Shown here piece after piece: positions 12,378 through 24,695 of a DNA stretch of 64,000 nucleotides (its first letter is position 1; the number at the start of each line of letters is the position of its first letter). The stretch is taken from NCBI GenBank assembly GCA_027257055.1, contig JAPVLO010000205.1, positions 5,642,001-5,706,000 of the forward strand, read 5' to 3'. The DNA comes from Cephalopachus bancanus (taxonomy: Eukaryota > Chordata > Mammalia > Primates > Tarsiidae). A program made the position numbers and the translations under genes. Under the pieces are notes generated by a model. It was not told the origin of the DNA and ran no database searches. It worked only from the letters and a program-made list of their open reading frames with translations.

Positions 12378-12673
12378 TTCTTTTTTTTTTTTTTTTTTTG
12401 AGTTGGAGTCTCACTCGATCGCCCAAACTGGAGTGCAGTGGCCGCTTCCGGCCACCGTGCCTCGACCTGCTGGGCTCCGGCGATCCTTCCGCCTCAGCCT
12501 TCCAAGTAGCCGGAATTACAGGCATGCGCTACCACGCCCGGCTGATTTTTTGATTTATTGTAGAGATGAGGTCTCGCTGCCCAGGCGGGTCTCGAACCCG
12601 CAGGCTCAGGCAATCCACTCACCTCAGCCTCCCAAAGGCGCGGGATTACAGGCTGAGCCACTGAGCCCGGCTG
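12378..12673 (-). mobile_element. Alu, young subfamily
   Basis: About 22 T, then a full reverse-complement Alu. It shows CTCGCTGCCCAGG, the complement of the 6-nt-deletion marker. ACATTTTTTTC flanks both sides. Confidence 0.92.
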
Positions 12674-12802
12674 ACATTTTTTTCTTAATAGATTGAAATC
12701 ATATTTTTATTTTCTTCCTTATTGCATAGAATAAAATCACAGTAATATTAAGTTTTAAGGGTAGTAGTATAATTTTTATTTTAATGATAAGACCATTAGA
12801 GT

Positions 12803-13086
12803 TTTATTTTGTTTTGTTTTGTTTTCTTTTTGAATTTGGTCACCTAGGCTGGAGTGCAATGGCATGATCATCACAGTTCACCTCCTGGGCTAAAGCCATC
12901 CTTCTACCTCAGCCTCCTGTGTAGTTGGGACTACAGAGTGTGCCACCACACCTGGCTGATTTTTGTTTAGAGATAAGATCTCACTATGTTACTCAGGCTG
13001 GCCTCAAACTCCTGGACTGAAGGTATCCTTCCGTCTCTGCCTCCCAAAGTGCTGGGATTGCAGGTGTGAGCCCCTGTGCCTTGCCT
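12803..13086 (-). mobile_element. AluJ-like, old
   Basis: Reverse-complement Alu beginning with a (GTTTT)n run. CCTCAGCCTCCTGTGTAG and CTGGGATTGCAGGTGTGAG are recognisable. It is diverged and carries none of the markers of the younger lineage. Confidence 0.85.
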
Positions 13087-13278
13087 GAGTTTCAACTTTT
13101 ATAGGCTTACTGCTTATTTGAAGTATTCTATATCTCATCTCATTAAAGAAGTATTTTTTTCTTCCAGGTTTACCAATAGATAATAGGTAGATAACTGTTT
13201 TCAATTTTGTCTTTCTGCTGTCTGTTAAAAGAGTATTTTATATGTTTATAAAGACTCACTTGTAATATTTATTATCCT

Positions 13279-13572
13279 TGTTGGGCTTGGTGGCTCAGAC
13301 TGTAATCACAGTACCTTGGGAGGTTGAGGCGAGTGGATTGCCTGAGGCCACGAGTTCTAGGCCAGCCCGGGCAACTTGTTGATACCTCATCTCTACAATA
13401 AATCAAAAATTAGCCGGACGTGGTAGCACGCCTGTGGTTCCACCTACTTGGAAGGCTGAGGAGGAAGGATCGCGGTAGCCCAACAGGTTGACGCTGGGAT
13501 GGCCGTGAGCGTGTCACTGCACTCCAGCCTGGGCGGCAGAGTGAGACTCTAACTTAAAAAAAAAAAAAAAAG
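13279..13572 (+). mobile_element. Alu, older type of this lineage
   Basis: Dimeric Alu starting TGGGCTTGGTGGCTCAG, with CAACTTGTTGATACC in place of the 6-nt-deletion form, an ACTCTAACTT end and a long A-tail. Confidence 0.88.
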
Positions 13573-14470
13573 ATACATTATCCCAGTAACCTTCAAATTC
13601 CGAACCAGCGTTGCTTTTCCTTGTTCATAATGCTGTATTAATCTTTTATATAAGCAAACTAACTTTTTACTTTAATTTTTGGTTCTATTATTCTTGTAAA
13701 TTTACTAAGTTCTATTTTATATTTAATAATGCTCTAAATAAACTATTAAAATGTTTAGGATATCGATTTGTTTTGCTTTTTGGGGACAACTTTGTGATTT
13801 AGGATATGACTGATTACTGAGGGACAAAAATAATTGTTAAAAGCTATTGTAAATGGCTCAGAACAAAATTATGTCCCCTAAATGTTTACACAGAAGGTTG
13901 TAGAGTTTTTAATTATTATTTCCTCATAGCAGTGCCCACCAGGGAATTGCTTCTAAGTGCAACTGCAAGATATCCATAGGCCACAGTTGACAAAAGATTA
14001 ACTTAGAAGGACATAGAGAAAATATAGTTCATCATCAGGGCAACATTGATCATTTCTCTTTGATGTGAGTTGTACTTGCAGCATTCATTTAGTATATAGA
14101 TGACATGCAAAGAGATGATATCTCTATTGGGTGAGTGTCAGAGCCTGCCTGACTTAGCGGTCTAATAACACAAAGGAATCAATAGCTCTTGTAATAACTC
14201 CAAAGGTATAGCTTTCAGGGACCCAAAAGGGTCAGAACAAGTCACAAAACTCACTGAGTTCAGAGAAGCTCAATGACATGGCTTTTTTTCATGCATTATT
14301 TGTTCTCCCAATCCAAATGACATCTACCACTCAGAAGTTGTTTTACTACCGGCAGTGTTGTCTAGAAGCATAGTAAGCATTCATCTTTCTAACGTTTCCA
14401 GAACAGAACTATAGACTAAGCCAAATGCAAATTCCTATTCATGATATGTTTACTTAGAAATATACAACCA

Positions 14471-14764
14471 AGCGGGGCACAGTGGCTCATGCCTATAACC
14501 CCAGCACTGTGGGAGGCGGAGGTGAGAGGATTGCCTGAGCCCAGGAGTTTGCGATCAGCCTGGGCAACATGGGGAGATCTCGTCTCTACAATAAATAAAA
14601 AAATTAGCCGGACGTGTTGGTGCGTGCCTGCAGTCCCAGCTACTTGGGAGGCTGAGGCAGAAGAATCGCCTAAGCCCATCAGTTCAAGCCTGTAGTGGCC
14701 CCAACATGCCACTGCACTCCAGCCAGAGACTCTGACTCAATAAATGAATGAATAAATAAATATA
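14471..14764 (+). mobile_element. AluJ-like with AATA-rich tail
   Basis: Starts GCGGGGCACAGTGGCTCATG, has CAACATGGGGAGATC in the left arm and ends with a (AATAAATA)n tail. It is closest to generic AluJ and lies about 470 bp before the GRID2 exon. Confidence 0.87.
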
Positions 14765-15001
14765 TAAATAAATATACAGTCAGTCTTCTATGTCTGTCTG
14801 TTCTGCAACCATAAATTCGATGAACTACAGATCAAAAACAAAAATAAAAAAAAATACAACTATAAAAAAATGCTAATTAAAAACTATGCAATAGACAGTT
14901 ATTTACATAGCATTTACATTGTATTAGGTGTTATAAGTATCTGCAGATGACTTAAGTATACTTGAGGATGTGTATAGGTTACATGCAAATACCATTATAT
15001 A
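14765..15001 (-). mobile_element. MER2/Tigger-type DNA transposon relic, truncated by the 130 bp duplication
   Basis: CAGTCAGTCTTCTATGTCTG resembles a pogo-type terminal repeat. TTACATAGCATTTACATTG, TATTAGGTGTTATAAGTA and GTTACATGCAAATACC follow the MER2 internal consensus as I recall it. Similarity stops near 15001, where the duplicated block begins. Confidence 0.7.
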
Positions 15002-15131
15002 TAAATTTTGTTTATTTTCTAAATTTTCTTTTACTTATTCTCTAAAAACTAATAATAGGCCAATAGGGCAGTTCCAGATAGTACTAAGTTCCCAAATTTC
15101 AAACTATTTGAATTTTAGTTCTCCATATTTT
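15002..15131 (+). repeat. 130 bp perfect direct duplication, copy 1 (upstream of the exon)
   Basis: By eye, this is identical base for base to 16147-16276, and identity stops abruptly at both edges. The copy ends 102 bp before the GRID2 exon. Its left edge coincides with the place where the MER2-like element to its left stops following its consensus as I remember it, suggesting this copy may be the inserted one. Confidence 0.92.
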
Positions 15132-15210
15132 GTGCAATCAGTGTATACCAATGTGATGTTTCTTATCCTGTCTATGTAAATTAGAATTCCAACCTTAAAA
15201 CCTGCTTCTT

Positions 15211-15406
<196 letters not shown>

Positions 15407-16146
15407 TTTGTGTTTGGCCCAAATAAGGAGAGAAGAAACTTATACAAAAAAAATTCACTTGGTTACCCAATTTGGTGTATTACATTTTGTATTCTTTGTT
15501 AGGAGAAGAGCAATCAACAACGAGAAAAAGTAGTAATATGTGGTTGTTTGAAAATACATTAATTTCCTAAAGCATGTACCGAAGTGTTATTTTTACCATA
15601 AATAAAGGGAGGGGTATTGCTACATATAACTGGTTTTACTCACAAAAACTTGATATGGAAAAGAAAGTAGGTATGTTAGCAATTTCCATTAGAATTAAAC
15701 TAAGCAGTCTAGTCTGAATTTTTAGGGGTTAAATGTCACGGAGTTAGACAAAATCTAATTCATTTCTAAAAACACTAAGGCATAAAATAAACTTCAGGAT
15801 CAAGTTAAAGTTCCAATGTACTAAAGCACATAATGTTTCCATCTGAATTTTGCAAAGGAAAGGGGTAAGAATTTTAGTGTCAAAATACATATGATTTTGT
15901 CATGGAATCAGAGAGATACCTATTAAGACATTATACCCCTTCTTAAGTACAAATTTTCTCTTATAAGGGAGTTAAGAAGAAAGGTTTCAAAATATCGATT
16001 TTAGATTAACAATGTATTTGAAAGACTTGGACCAAAAGGAATTTACAAACATCACTGCATTTTATTCTATCTACTACCAAACAAGCTTGGACCTAAGATA
16101 GAATAATATCTTCTAAGCAGGAGTATATTTCATCTGATGTTGATAG
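15407..16146. other. Intron between the exon and duplicated block copy 2
   Basis: No repeat recognised. Proximal intronic sequence that could hold splicing elements, none of which can be named. Confidence 0.45.
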
Positions 16147-16276
16147 TAAATTTTGTTTATTTTCTAAATTTTCTTTTACTTATTCTCTAAAAACTAATAA
16201 TAGGCCAATAGGGCAGTTCCAGATAGTACTAAGTTCCCAAATTTCAAACTATTTGAATTTTAGTTCTCCATATTTT
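16147..16276 (+). repeat. 130 bp perfect direct duplication, copy 2 (downstream of the exon)
   Basis: Same 130 bases as 15002-15131, 1145 bp further right and 746 bp after the exon. Both are in the same orientation. It is not flanked by a poly-A tail or target-site duplication, so it is not a typical retrotransposon copy. Confidence 0.92.
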
Positions 16277-17057
16277 AGTATAACAAAAAGCCAGGCATTT
16301 TATGTTTTTATTTTAAAAGAACTAAAAATCATTGGCCACAATTTATGTCATAACTCTTCCATTAGCTAACCATAAAACTCTAGACCTCTGCCCTTATCTG
16401 CAAATCAAGGAAGTTATGTTAATTCTAGGAACCTGTATTTTCTGCTTTACTATGTAACAAACAACTCCAAAGTATCAGTGATGAAAAATAAGTTATTTCT
16501 CAATCACCAAACATGAGGGCTATGACTTGACCATGTTCTACTGCAAGCTGTGGGTCAACTGCAGGTCTGCTTTTTTTTTTTTTTAATCAATATTTTTTAT
16601 TATGGTTTTGTGGGGTACAGTTAAGGGTTAGGTGTACAATTACGTTTCATTCAGGCACCCTGTTGATAAGAGGTGTTTCCTCATCCCCAGACAGATATTT
16701 GCTACTGTTAATCCCATTCCCCCCCATAGTTTCCCAGTACCGTCAGTCATTTTCTTATAGAATTACATTGGCTGTTCAAGGTCCATTATATGAGTGAGAA
16801 CATGTGATACTCGGATCTTTGTTTCTGTGAGAGGTCACTCAGTATTATACACTCTAGTTCCATCCAGGTTGCTGCGAAATTCATTATTTTGTTCTTTTTT
16901 GGCTACGTAGTATTCCATCGTGTATATGTACCACATTTTTTTAATCTAGTCATCTTTTGATGGGCAGCATGGTTGTTTCCAGGTCCTTGCTATTGTGAAC
17001 AACGCTGCGATAAACATACGTGTGCAGGTATCTTTTTTATAGAGTGATTTGAGTTCT

Positions 17058-20000
17058 TCAGGGTATATTCCCAATCAGGGGGATTGCGGGGTCATATGGG
17101 AGGTTGATATTTAGAGCTCTGAGGAATCGCCACACTGCTTTCCACAGAGGTTGCACTAGTTTACATTCCCACCAACAGTGTAGAAGTGTTCCCTTTTCGC
17201 CACACCCTCTCCAGCAGCTGTTATTTTTTGAGTTGTTGATAATTGCCATTCTGACTGGAGTTAGGTGGTATCTCAGTGTGGTTTTGATTTGCATCTCCCT
17301 GATGATTAGTGAGGTTGAACATTTCTTCATGTGTTTGTTGGCTGCTCAGATGTCCTCTTTTGTGAAGTGTCTGTTCATATCTTTTGCCAATTTGATAATG
17401 GGGTTGTTTGTTTTTTTCTTTTCAGCACGTTTTAGTTCCTTGTAGATCTAGGATGTTAAACCTTTGTCAGACCTGGTGTTGGCAAATATTTTTTCCCAGT
17501 CTGTAGGCTGTCTCCCTGCTCTCTTAATGGTTTCTTTGGCCTTGTAGAAGCTTGTCAGTTTAATAAGGTCCCGCTTGTCTATCTTCTCTCTTATGACCTG
17601 TGGGTTTCGGGTTTTGTTCAGGAATTGGATGCCAATTCCTATTTCCATGAGGGTATTTCCTTCATTTTCTAAGGTTCTTATGGTTTGAGGTTTTACATTT
17701 AGGTCTCTGATCCATTTGGAGTTAACTTTTGTGCATGGGCATAGATAGGGGTCCTATTTGAATCTTCTGCATGTGGACAGTCAGTTTTCCCAGCACCATT
17801 TACTGAATGGGTTCTCCTCTCCCCAGTGGTAGGTGGTGGAGGACTTGTCGAAGATGAGTTGGTTGAGAAATTGAGGTTTTGCTTCTGGAATCTCAATTCT
17901 ATTGCATTGATCTATATGCCTGTTCCTGTACCAATACCAAGCTGTTTTGATGATTGTAGCTTGATAGTAAAGTTTGAAGTCTGGTAATGTGATACCACCT
18001 GCTTTGTATTTTTTGCTGAGGATTGTTCCGGCTATTCTTGAACGTTTGTGTTGCCATATGAATTCCTGTGTTGTCTTTTCTAGGTCTAAGAAGAATGTTG
18101 CTGGTAATGTGATAGGTATTGCATTGAATTTGTAGATTGCCTTCGGTAAGATGGACATCTTCACAATGTTGATTCTTCCAATCCATGAGCATGGGATATT
18201 TTTCCACTTATTTGTGTCATCTTTGATTTCTTTGAGCAGTGTTCTGTAATTTTCATTGTAAAAGTCTTTTACGTCTCTGGTTAGGAAGATGCCAAGGTAT
18301 TTCATTTTTTTTGTGGCTATTGTGAATGGAATTGTGTTTTTTATTTGGGTTTCTGTTTGTTTATTATTGGTGTAGAGAAATGTGATTGTCTTTTGTACAT
18401 TTATTTTGTATCCTGAGACTTTGCCGAAGGCCTTTATCAGTGTAAGGAGGTTTTTGACAGATTCTCTTGGGTTTTCAAGGTACACAATCATGTCATCTGC
18501 AAAGAGAGATAACTTGACTTCCTCTTTTCCTATTTGGATACCCCTGACTGCCTCCTCTTCTCTGATTGCTTGAGCCAGGACTTCCAAACTATGTTGAACA
18601 GGATGGGTGAGAGTGGGCATCCTTGTCTTGTTCCAGTTTTCAGGGGATATGGTTCCAATTTTTGTCCATTTAAGAGTATGCTGGCTGTGGGTTTCTCATA
18701 GATGGCTTTTACTATTTTGAGGTATGTTCCCCATATGCCTAGATGTTCAGGGGTTTTTATCAAGAAGGGATGCTGGATTTTATCAAAAGCTTTTTCTGCA
18801 TCTAATGATAAAATCATGTGGTTTTTGTTTTGACATCTGCTGATGTATTTAATTACATTTATGGTTTTATGAATGTTGAACCAGCCTTGCATCCCAGGAA
18901 TGAAGCCTACTTGGTCATGATGGATAATTTTTCAGATGTATTGCTGAATTCGGTTTGCTAGGATCTTGTTGAGAATTTTAGCATCTATGTTCATCAAAGA
19001 TATTGGCCTGTAGTTCTCCTTCTTTGTTGGATCTTCACCTTGCTCGGGTATGAATGTGATGTTGGCTTCAAAAATGATTTGGAGAGAGTTCCATCTTTTT
19101 CAATCGCCTGGAATACCTTCAGTAGTATTGGAATCAGTTCCTCCTTAAATGTTTGTAGAATTCTGCTGGAAAGACATCTGGACCAGAGCTTTTTTTGTAG
19201 GAAGTTTTCTTATTACGTAGTCGATTTCCTTAATTGTTATTGGTCTATTTAGGGTCTCAATTTCTTCTTGTTCCAATCTAGGTAGGTTGTGTGATGTCAG
19301 AAAGTCCTCCATTTCCTTAAGGTTTTCAGGTTTGTTTCCATACAAGTGTACGTAGTAGTCTCTAATGGTCTTTTGTATTTCTTCAGGGTCAGATGTGACT
19401 TCATCTTTTCTGTTTCTGATTGTGCTTATTTGATTTTTTTCTTGTTTTTTTCTTGGTCAGTCTAGCTAGGGAACTATTGATCTTGTTTATCCTTTTGAAG
19501 AACCAACTTTTTGTTTCATTGATTTTTTTTTTGTATTATCTTTTTGTCTTCTATGTCCTGGATTTGGGCTTTTATTTTGGTGATCTGGATTCTTCTGCTG
19601 AAATTAGAGTTTTTGTGGTCTTGCTTTTCCAGTTTTTTTAGGTGGCTTGTTAGTCTGTTAATTTGTGTTCCTTCCATTTTCTTCATGTGTTTTTATAGGG
19701 ATATAAATTCCCTTCTTACTATAGCTTTCAAGGCATCCCAGAGATTTTGGTAAGATGTTTCTTCATTTTCATTTGTTTCCAGGTATCTTTTGATCTCTGT
19801 TTTGATTTCATCATTGACCCAGGAGTTGTTTAGCATCATGCTGTTAAGTGTCCATGTCTTTGTGGGTTTGGGGGGGACTTTGTTGGTGTCAATGTTTATT
19901 TTTATTCCACTGTGGTCGGAGAAGGTTCATGGTAGAATTTCGGTTCTTTTAAATTTGCTTATGCTTGATTTATGGCCAATTACGTGGTCAATCTTAGAAT

Positions 20001-20601
20001 ACGTTCCATGTGGTGATGAGTAGAATGTATATTCTATGGTCTTTGGATGGAGTGTTCTGCAGCTATCAATTAAGTTCATTTGGTCCAAAATCACATTGAG
20101 GTTCCGGATCTCCTTGCTGATTTTTTGTCCTGATGATCTGTCTAGGGTTGTGAGTGGGGTATTAAAGTCCCCAGTTATGATGGTGTTAGAGTCAATATGT
20201 TTCTTTAGTTTTCCTAGAAGTTGCTTTATGAAAGTTGGCGCACCTATGTTGGGTACATATATGTTTAGGATAGATATTTCTTGTTGATGGATTGAGCCTT
20301 TTATCATTATGTGTTGGCCTTCTGTATCTTTTTTGATTTTTAATAGCTTGAAGGGTATTTTGTCTGAAATAAAGATCGCTACTCCTCCTTTCTTTTGTAT
20401 TCCGTTTGCCCGAAAGTTTGTTTCCCATCCTCTTACTTTGAGTCTGTGGGTGTCCTTTCTAGTGAGGTGAGTCTCTTGAAGGCAATAGATAGTTGCATGA
20501 TGATATTTTATCCATTTTGCCATTCTGTGTCTTTTCAGTGGTGCATTTAGTCCATTCACATTTAGGCTAATAATTGAAATGCAAGAGTTGATCCCTGCCA
20601 T
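17058..20601 (-). pseudogene. L1 copy B ORF2 (endonuclease and reverse transcriptase), several breaks
   Basis: The start at 20601 gives an intact APE-type endonuclease (19927-20601) with SLNVNGLN, QETHL, GDFNTPL and DHVIGHK motifs. Downstream frames 19145-19345, 18530-18892 ([30 protein letters not shown]) and 17781-18620 ([11 protein letters not shown], the FADD catalytic motif) are the RT. 17448-17648 and 17058-17330 ([20 protein letters not shown], the Cys-rich end) complete it. Stops and frameshifts between them make it inactive. Confidence 0.92.
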
Positions 20602-20673
20602 AAGGTTCTTACAGAGTTGTTCCTGTTTGTTTGTTGTCTTTCTTTGGGTTCTGGAGTTGGCTTATGTGTGTTT

Positions 20674-21553
20674 TTAAACTTTTGCCTGTACTCTTGTGAA
20701 GAATGTTGTTGTTCTTTTTTCTTTTTCTTCTGTGTTCAGTACTTTCTTAAGTGTTTCTTGTAGAGGTGGTCTGGTGGCAGCGTAGGTTCTTAGGGATTGA
20801 ATATCTGGAAAAGATTTCAATTCTCCCTCACTAATGAAGCTTAGTTTTGCTGGGTAGGTTATTCTTGGTTGAAATTGTTTCTCTTTTAGAACTTTGAAGA
20901 TAGGGCTCCAGGCTCTCCTAGCCTGAAGTGTTTCTGTGGATAAATCTGTAGCTATTCTAATTGGTCTTCCCTGGTAGGTAGTCTGGCCTTTTTCTCTTGC
21001 TGCCTTTAGGATTTTTTCTCTTATAGCTACTTTGTTTAGGCGAATTATTATGTGTCTGGGAGTTGGTCTTCTCATTTGCTGTCTTGCAGGGGTTCTCTGA
21101 ATCTCTTGTGTTTGAATTTTTTCATCCTTGATGAGATGATGGAAGTTTTCTTGAATATTTCTTGAAATTTTTTGTTCCAGTGTGGCTTCTGTTTCTCTCT
21201 CTGCCTCAGAAAGCCCAATTACTCTTAGGTTTGGTCTCTTGAAGTGATCATTCATCTCTTGCAGGTTTTGTTCTGTCTTTTTTAAGCTTCTTTTCTATGC
21301 TTTTGACAGTTTGGGTTAGTTCTGTGCTTTGGTCTTCGAGCTCTGAGATTCTTTCTTCTGCTTGGCTAATTCTGCTTTCCATACTTATTGGTCTGTTATT
21401 CATTTCCATCACAGTATTCTTTACTGCAGTCATTTCTGACATCAGCTTCTTCTTATTTTCCTCTTGTCTCTCCTCAATCTTTTTAATTCTTTCCTTTAAT
21501 GTCTTGATGTCTGGGTTTGTTGCTTGTGACCAGTCATTCTGGGGGCTCTTCAT
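20674..21553 (-). pseudogene. L1 copy B ORF1 (RNA-binding chaperone), one frameshift
   Basis: Two overlapping minus-strand frames make up ORF1p. 21248-21553 is a charged heptad-rich coiled coil (ERIKKIEERQEENKKKL, ISQAEERISELEDQ). 20674-21255 carries the RRM and C-terminal domain (RPNLRVIGLSEAERE, RRPTPRHIIIRLNK, LKVLKEKQFQPRITYPAKLSF-like). The frames differ by +1, so a single indel breaks an otherwise nearly complete protein. ORF1p normally trimerises and coats L1 RNA. Confidence 0.9.
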
Positions 21554-21989
21554 TGTTTGTGTTCCAGAATATGTTTTCTCAGTGTCTGATCTCCCAGGGT
21601 CTGTGTGAGACCTATATTCTTCTTTTGGTTTTTCTTCATTTGTGAGGTTTTTCCCCCTCCCTATTTTTTCCTTCCCTCCATGTCACCATCTTCTTTAATT
21701 CTGTTATTCAGGGGTAAAGGGATTGGTTTTATTTCTGTTTGTTCACTCTCCTATTCTTTATGTATGCCCTCTTACTTTGTTCAATTCTGGAGTTGCACTG
21801 TAGGTTGGGGGTGGTCCTTTTTGCGATTTTGAGATTTACTTAAGGCGGGAGCTGTGATTCAAAATCTATCTGCAGGTCCTGGTATTTACTGACAGGTGTG
21901 TTGATAATCTGGAACCCACTTCCCACTGCCTTGGAATCTGTCCGTGCAGTGGGACTGTAGGTTTACTCCCTGAAATAAAATGTGGTTAG

Positions 21990-22986
21990 CAGAGGGAAGA
22001 GAATGGAGCAGACAGTGGGTTGAAGAGGGGGGTGGAGAGATAGAGGAGTAAGGGGGGAAACAAACATGTGCCAACAAATGGAGAGAGAGACCTATACTGA
22101 AACAGATAAAAACAATAGACCACAGCTACTGATGAACCAACTCCCATACAAAAAAAATAAAACATACAGTGATGCTGACATGCAAACTAACCAACCACCT
22201 TATTGGTGTGCTGTTTCTCTATACAAAGATATGGTTTACAGAGAGAAGAAAAGGAAGAGAAAAAAAGGAACAATACAGTAGGAATAGAATTAATCATTAA
22301 ACTAACAGAATCAATGAAGCACACTCTGAGACTTTTTGTTTAAGTCCACTGTCCTTTCAGTTCTGATTTTTAGCTTTCTTTTCAAGCAGGTAAATTAGTT
22401 TACAGTTAAGGTCAGTTGCCCCTGGTCTGCTGTGAAGGACAGTTCAGATCACTCTCCATTCACCACTCTGGCCTATGTCTTTTTCAAGCTTGTTTCTCCT
22501 GTTTCAGTGTTGTTACCTTGAATCACCAGCAGGTGGTGTTATCTCAGCTGCTCACCCCAGAGGGGGCGGGGCTGGACAAGAAGGCAGAGACTGGAGATGG
22601 TGCCCGCCTCAGGGTACAGGCAGGAGACTCACGGTGGGCAGGGCATCTTGGTTGTAGGAGAGGTGGCAGCAATCCCAGCAGATCTTCCCTGAAGGGGCTT
22701 CAAGGACTGAAGGTGTGGATCGCCTCCGGCCCGGGTGGTACGATGTGCTACTGGCGGCGGCGGTGGTGGTTGTGGCGGCTGCGGCAGCGGCGGCGGCGTC
22801 TGCACTGTAGTGGCTGTCCAGTCCGCTGCGATGCCCCAGCGGTGGCAACGACCGAGCTCTGTATAAAGAGCAGGCTGCGATTTTGGGGTCTGCAGCCCCC
22901 GGGGCGAGAGCCAGAGACCCACTGCAGTTCTCCTTTGCAGAGGGTTTCATAGACCAGGTTGCCCCGTCGCCGTCTTGCCGAAAGTC
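21990..22986 (-). promoter_or_regulatory. 5' UTR of L1 copy B with a GC-rich, CGG-repeat block
   Basis: Upstream of ORF1 on the minus strand. 22550-22980 is the most CpG-dense non-Alu stretch in the window. 22750-22800 has (GGC/GGT)n triplets. The 5' edge reads GGCAAGACGGCGAC on the minus strand, a decayed version of the usual AAGATGGCGGC motif. The long open frames here (for example 22416-22952 and 22609-23172) are by-products of the triplet-rich, stop-poor composition. Confidence 0.7.
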
Positions 22987-23389
22987 CAGGTCTGCTTTTT
23001 GAAGCTGCTCATGCCAAGGCCCAGACTGAAAAAGCAGTCCTCTCTGCAACTTGCCATTCTCATTGCAAAGAGCAATTGCAAAAGAGACTAGCAGAGACTT
23101 TCGGTGCCACCTGTGCTTCTTGCTTGGCTGTGGCATATGTTTCATCTGCCCACAGACTACAAAGCACAGCAAGTCACATGGCCAAGACCAACATCAATGG
23201 GGTGGGTAAGTGTACTCTACATAAAGGGAAGAAGGGAAGAAATAATTATAAAAAATAATATGATTCATAATACCTATGGTGCCTTCTGGTTCTAAACAAA
23301 TTCTAAGCATAAATCAAACACAAAATACATATGAGTTGACTGGGAAGCAAAATATTAAGGAATAAATAATGATTAATTAATCAAAACAC

Positions 23390-24115
23390 ATTTATTGATG
23401 GGCAGATTATACGGGGAACAGACAAAAATCAGTTATGTCATAAGGAACCTTCCTGCAGAGCTCTTGCTGAAAAGTTGGAAACACAAAACCCATGTACATG
23501 AAAAAATGAACAATACACACATTTTGATAAATGTGTGCTGATATGTATATATGTATAATATCAGTATTATTTATTCATACTGTATTAAGTTGTTTAGTTA
23601 AATATTGAAAGAATTAAACAGCCTATAGAAGGAAGAGTTAAGCAAAGGAAACATGAGCGAAACCTGTCCTATAGAAGGTGAGCCTTGAACTTGACCTTGA
23701 AAGAAAAGTAGAGAATAGTTAGGACAAAAAGAAAAAAAAATAGATAATTCTTGGAGAAATAATAAAGACCACAAAGTAGAAGTAAAAAAGAGTAGAAAGT
23801 GGTGAGAAACAATGAGGACATTGAGTTAATTTGAAAGGAAATTTGAAGTTCAGAATTCATATTGTAGGCCACAAGCAGTTTACAAAAGTCTATTGTCTAT
23901 TCGGAAGCCCTAGAGTAAAATGATGAAGATGGATCATTAAGGGACAGTTAATCTAGTTTTGATATCAAGGATGGACTCGAACTGGCAAAGACATGCAAAC
24001 CAAGAGGTGTGAGATAATGAAGGCCTGGTCTAGAACTAGGTCTGTTCTGGAACTGGGCAAGGAGAAATGAGGAGGAAGGAACTAACAGGAGTGACATTTC
24101 TTAGGGAAGAAGCCC
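23390..24115 (-). repeat. L2-like fragment
   Basis: Purine-rich phrases such as CACATTTATTGATGGGC and GAGCCTTGAACTTGACC, and the GATCATTAAGGG/ACTGG order, fit the reverse complement of the L2 3' region. Weak. Confidence 0.4.
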
Positions 24116-24403
24116 ACCATTGCTTTTCCTTTAGTTGAGAGGATGAACAAACAAGAGAATTAAAAGGAGATACGGGGTTTCATGGTAATAAGACCAGCAG
24201 GAACATTTATTGAATCCTTAACGTTACCCAAGTAGTTGAGAAAAGGATTATTGACTATTTCTTAGCTAGGGTTAATTTGCTTTTCCATTACCAAAGATGT
24301 TCTTTGTTTCCATACCTGACTTCTAGGTCTTTCATGTAAAAAATGCATGAGCATAACAGCAACTCAAGAAATGTTTACTAAATCACACCGTGTTCCATTT
24401 CTT

Positions 24404-24695
24404 TTTCTTTTTTTTGAGTTGTAGTCTCACTCTGTCACCCAGGCTGGAGTGCAGTGGCACACTCACGGCCACCCCAGTGTTGACCAGCTGGGCTCCAGCA
24501 ATACTTCCACACAGCCTTCCAAGTAGCTGGAACTACAGGCACAGTATCACACCTGAATAATAATAATAATAATTATTATTATTATTTTGTAGAGATGAGG
24601 TCTTACCAAGTTGCCCAGGTTGATCTCAAGCCCGTGATCTAAGGCAATCCACTCGTCTCAGCCTCCCAAAGTACAGGGAGACACCGAGCCTGGCC
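24404..24695 (-). mobile_element. Alu, old, with internal ATT repeat
   Basis: Reverse-complement Alu of the undeleted type (CAAGTTGCCCAGG). The A-rich linker between the arms has expanded into AAT triplets followed by ATT triplets (24556-24586), which can pair with each other. TCCATTTCTT flanks both sides. Confidence 0.87.

Larger units (their letters stand above)
16571..22986 (-). mobile_element. LINE-1 (copy B), antisense, full-length but dead
   Basis: About 6.4 kb on the minus strand: poly-T at 16571, 3' UTR, ORF2 (about 17058-20601), a 72-base spacer, ORF1 (about 20674-21553) and 5' UTR to 22986. The target-site duplication CAGGTCTGCTTTTT (about 16562-16575 and 22987-23000) fits the L1 endonuclease preference. 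It inserted into an older repeat whose halves lie at about 16430-16561 and 23001-23215. Confidence 0.93.
16430..23215 (+). repeat. Ancient interspersed repeat split by L1 copy B
   Basis: 16430-16561 (TATGTAACAAACAACTCC, then GCTGTGGGTCAACTG) and 23001-23215 (GAAGCTGCTCATGCC to GCCAAGACCAACATCAATGG) read as one element once the L1 and its duplicated target are removed. It resembles a mammalian-wide repeat containing the TAACAAATTACTCC motif, but I cannot name the family. Confidence 0.45.

Noticed and set aside
16571..22986. Copy B as an active L1
   Set aside because: ORF1 has a frameshift and ORF2 several stops and frameshifts.
22416..23172. Long open frames on both strands (178 and 187 codons) over 22.4-23.2 kb
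   Set aside because: They fall in the GC-rich 5' UTR of L1 copy B; high GC lowers stop frequency, and the poly-Pro/Ala stretches come from CGG triplets.
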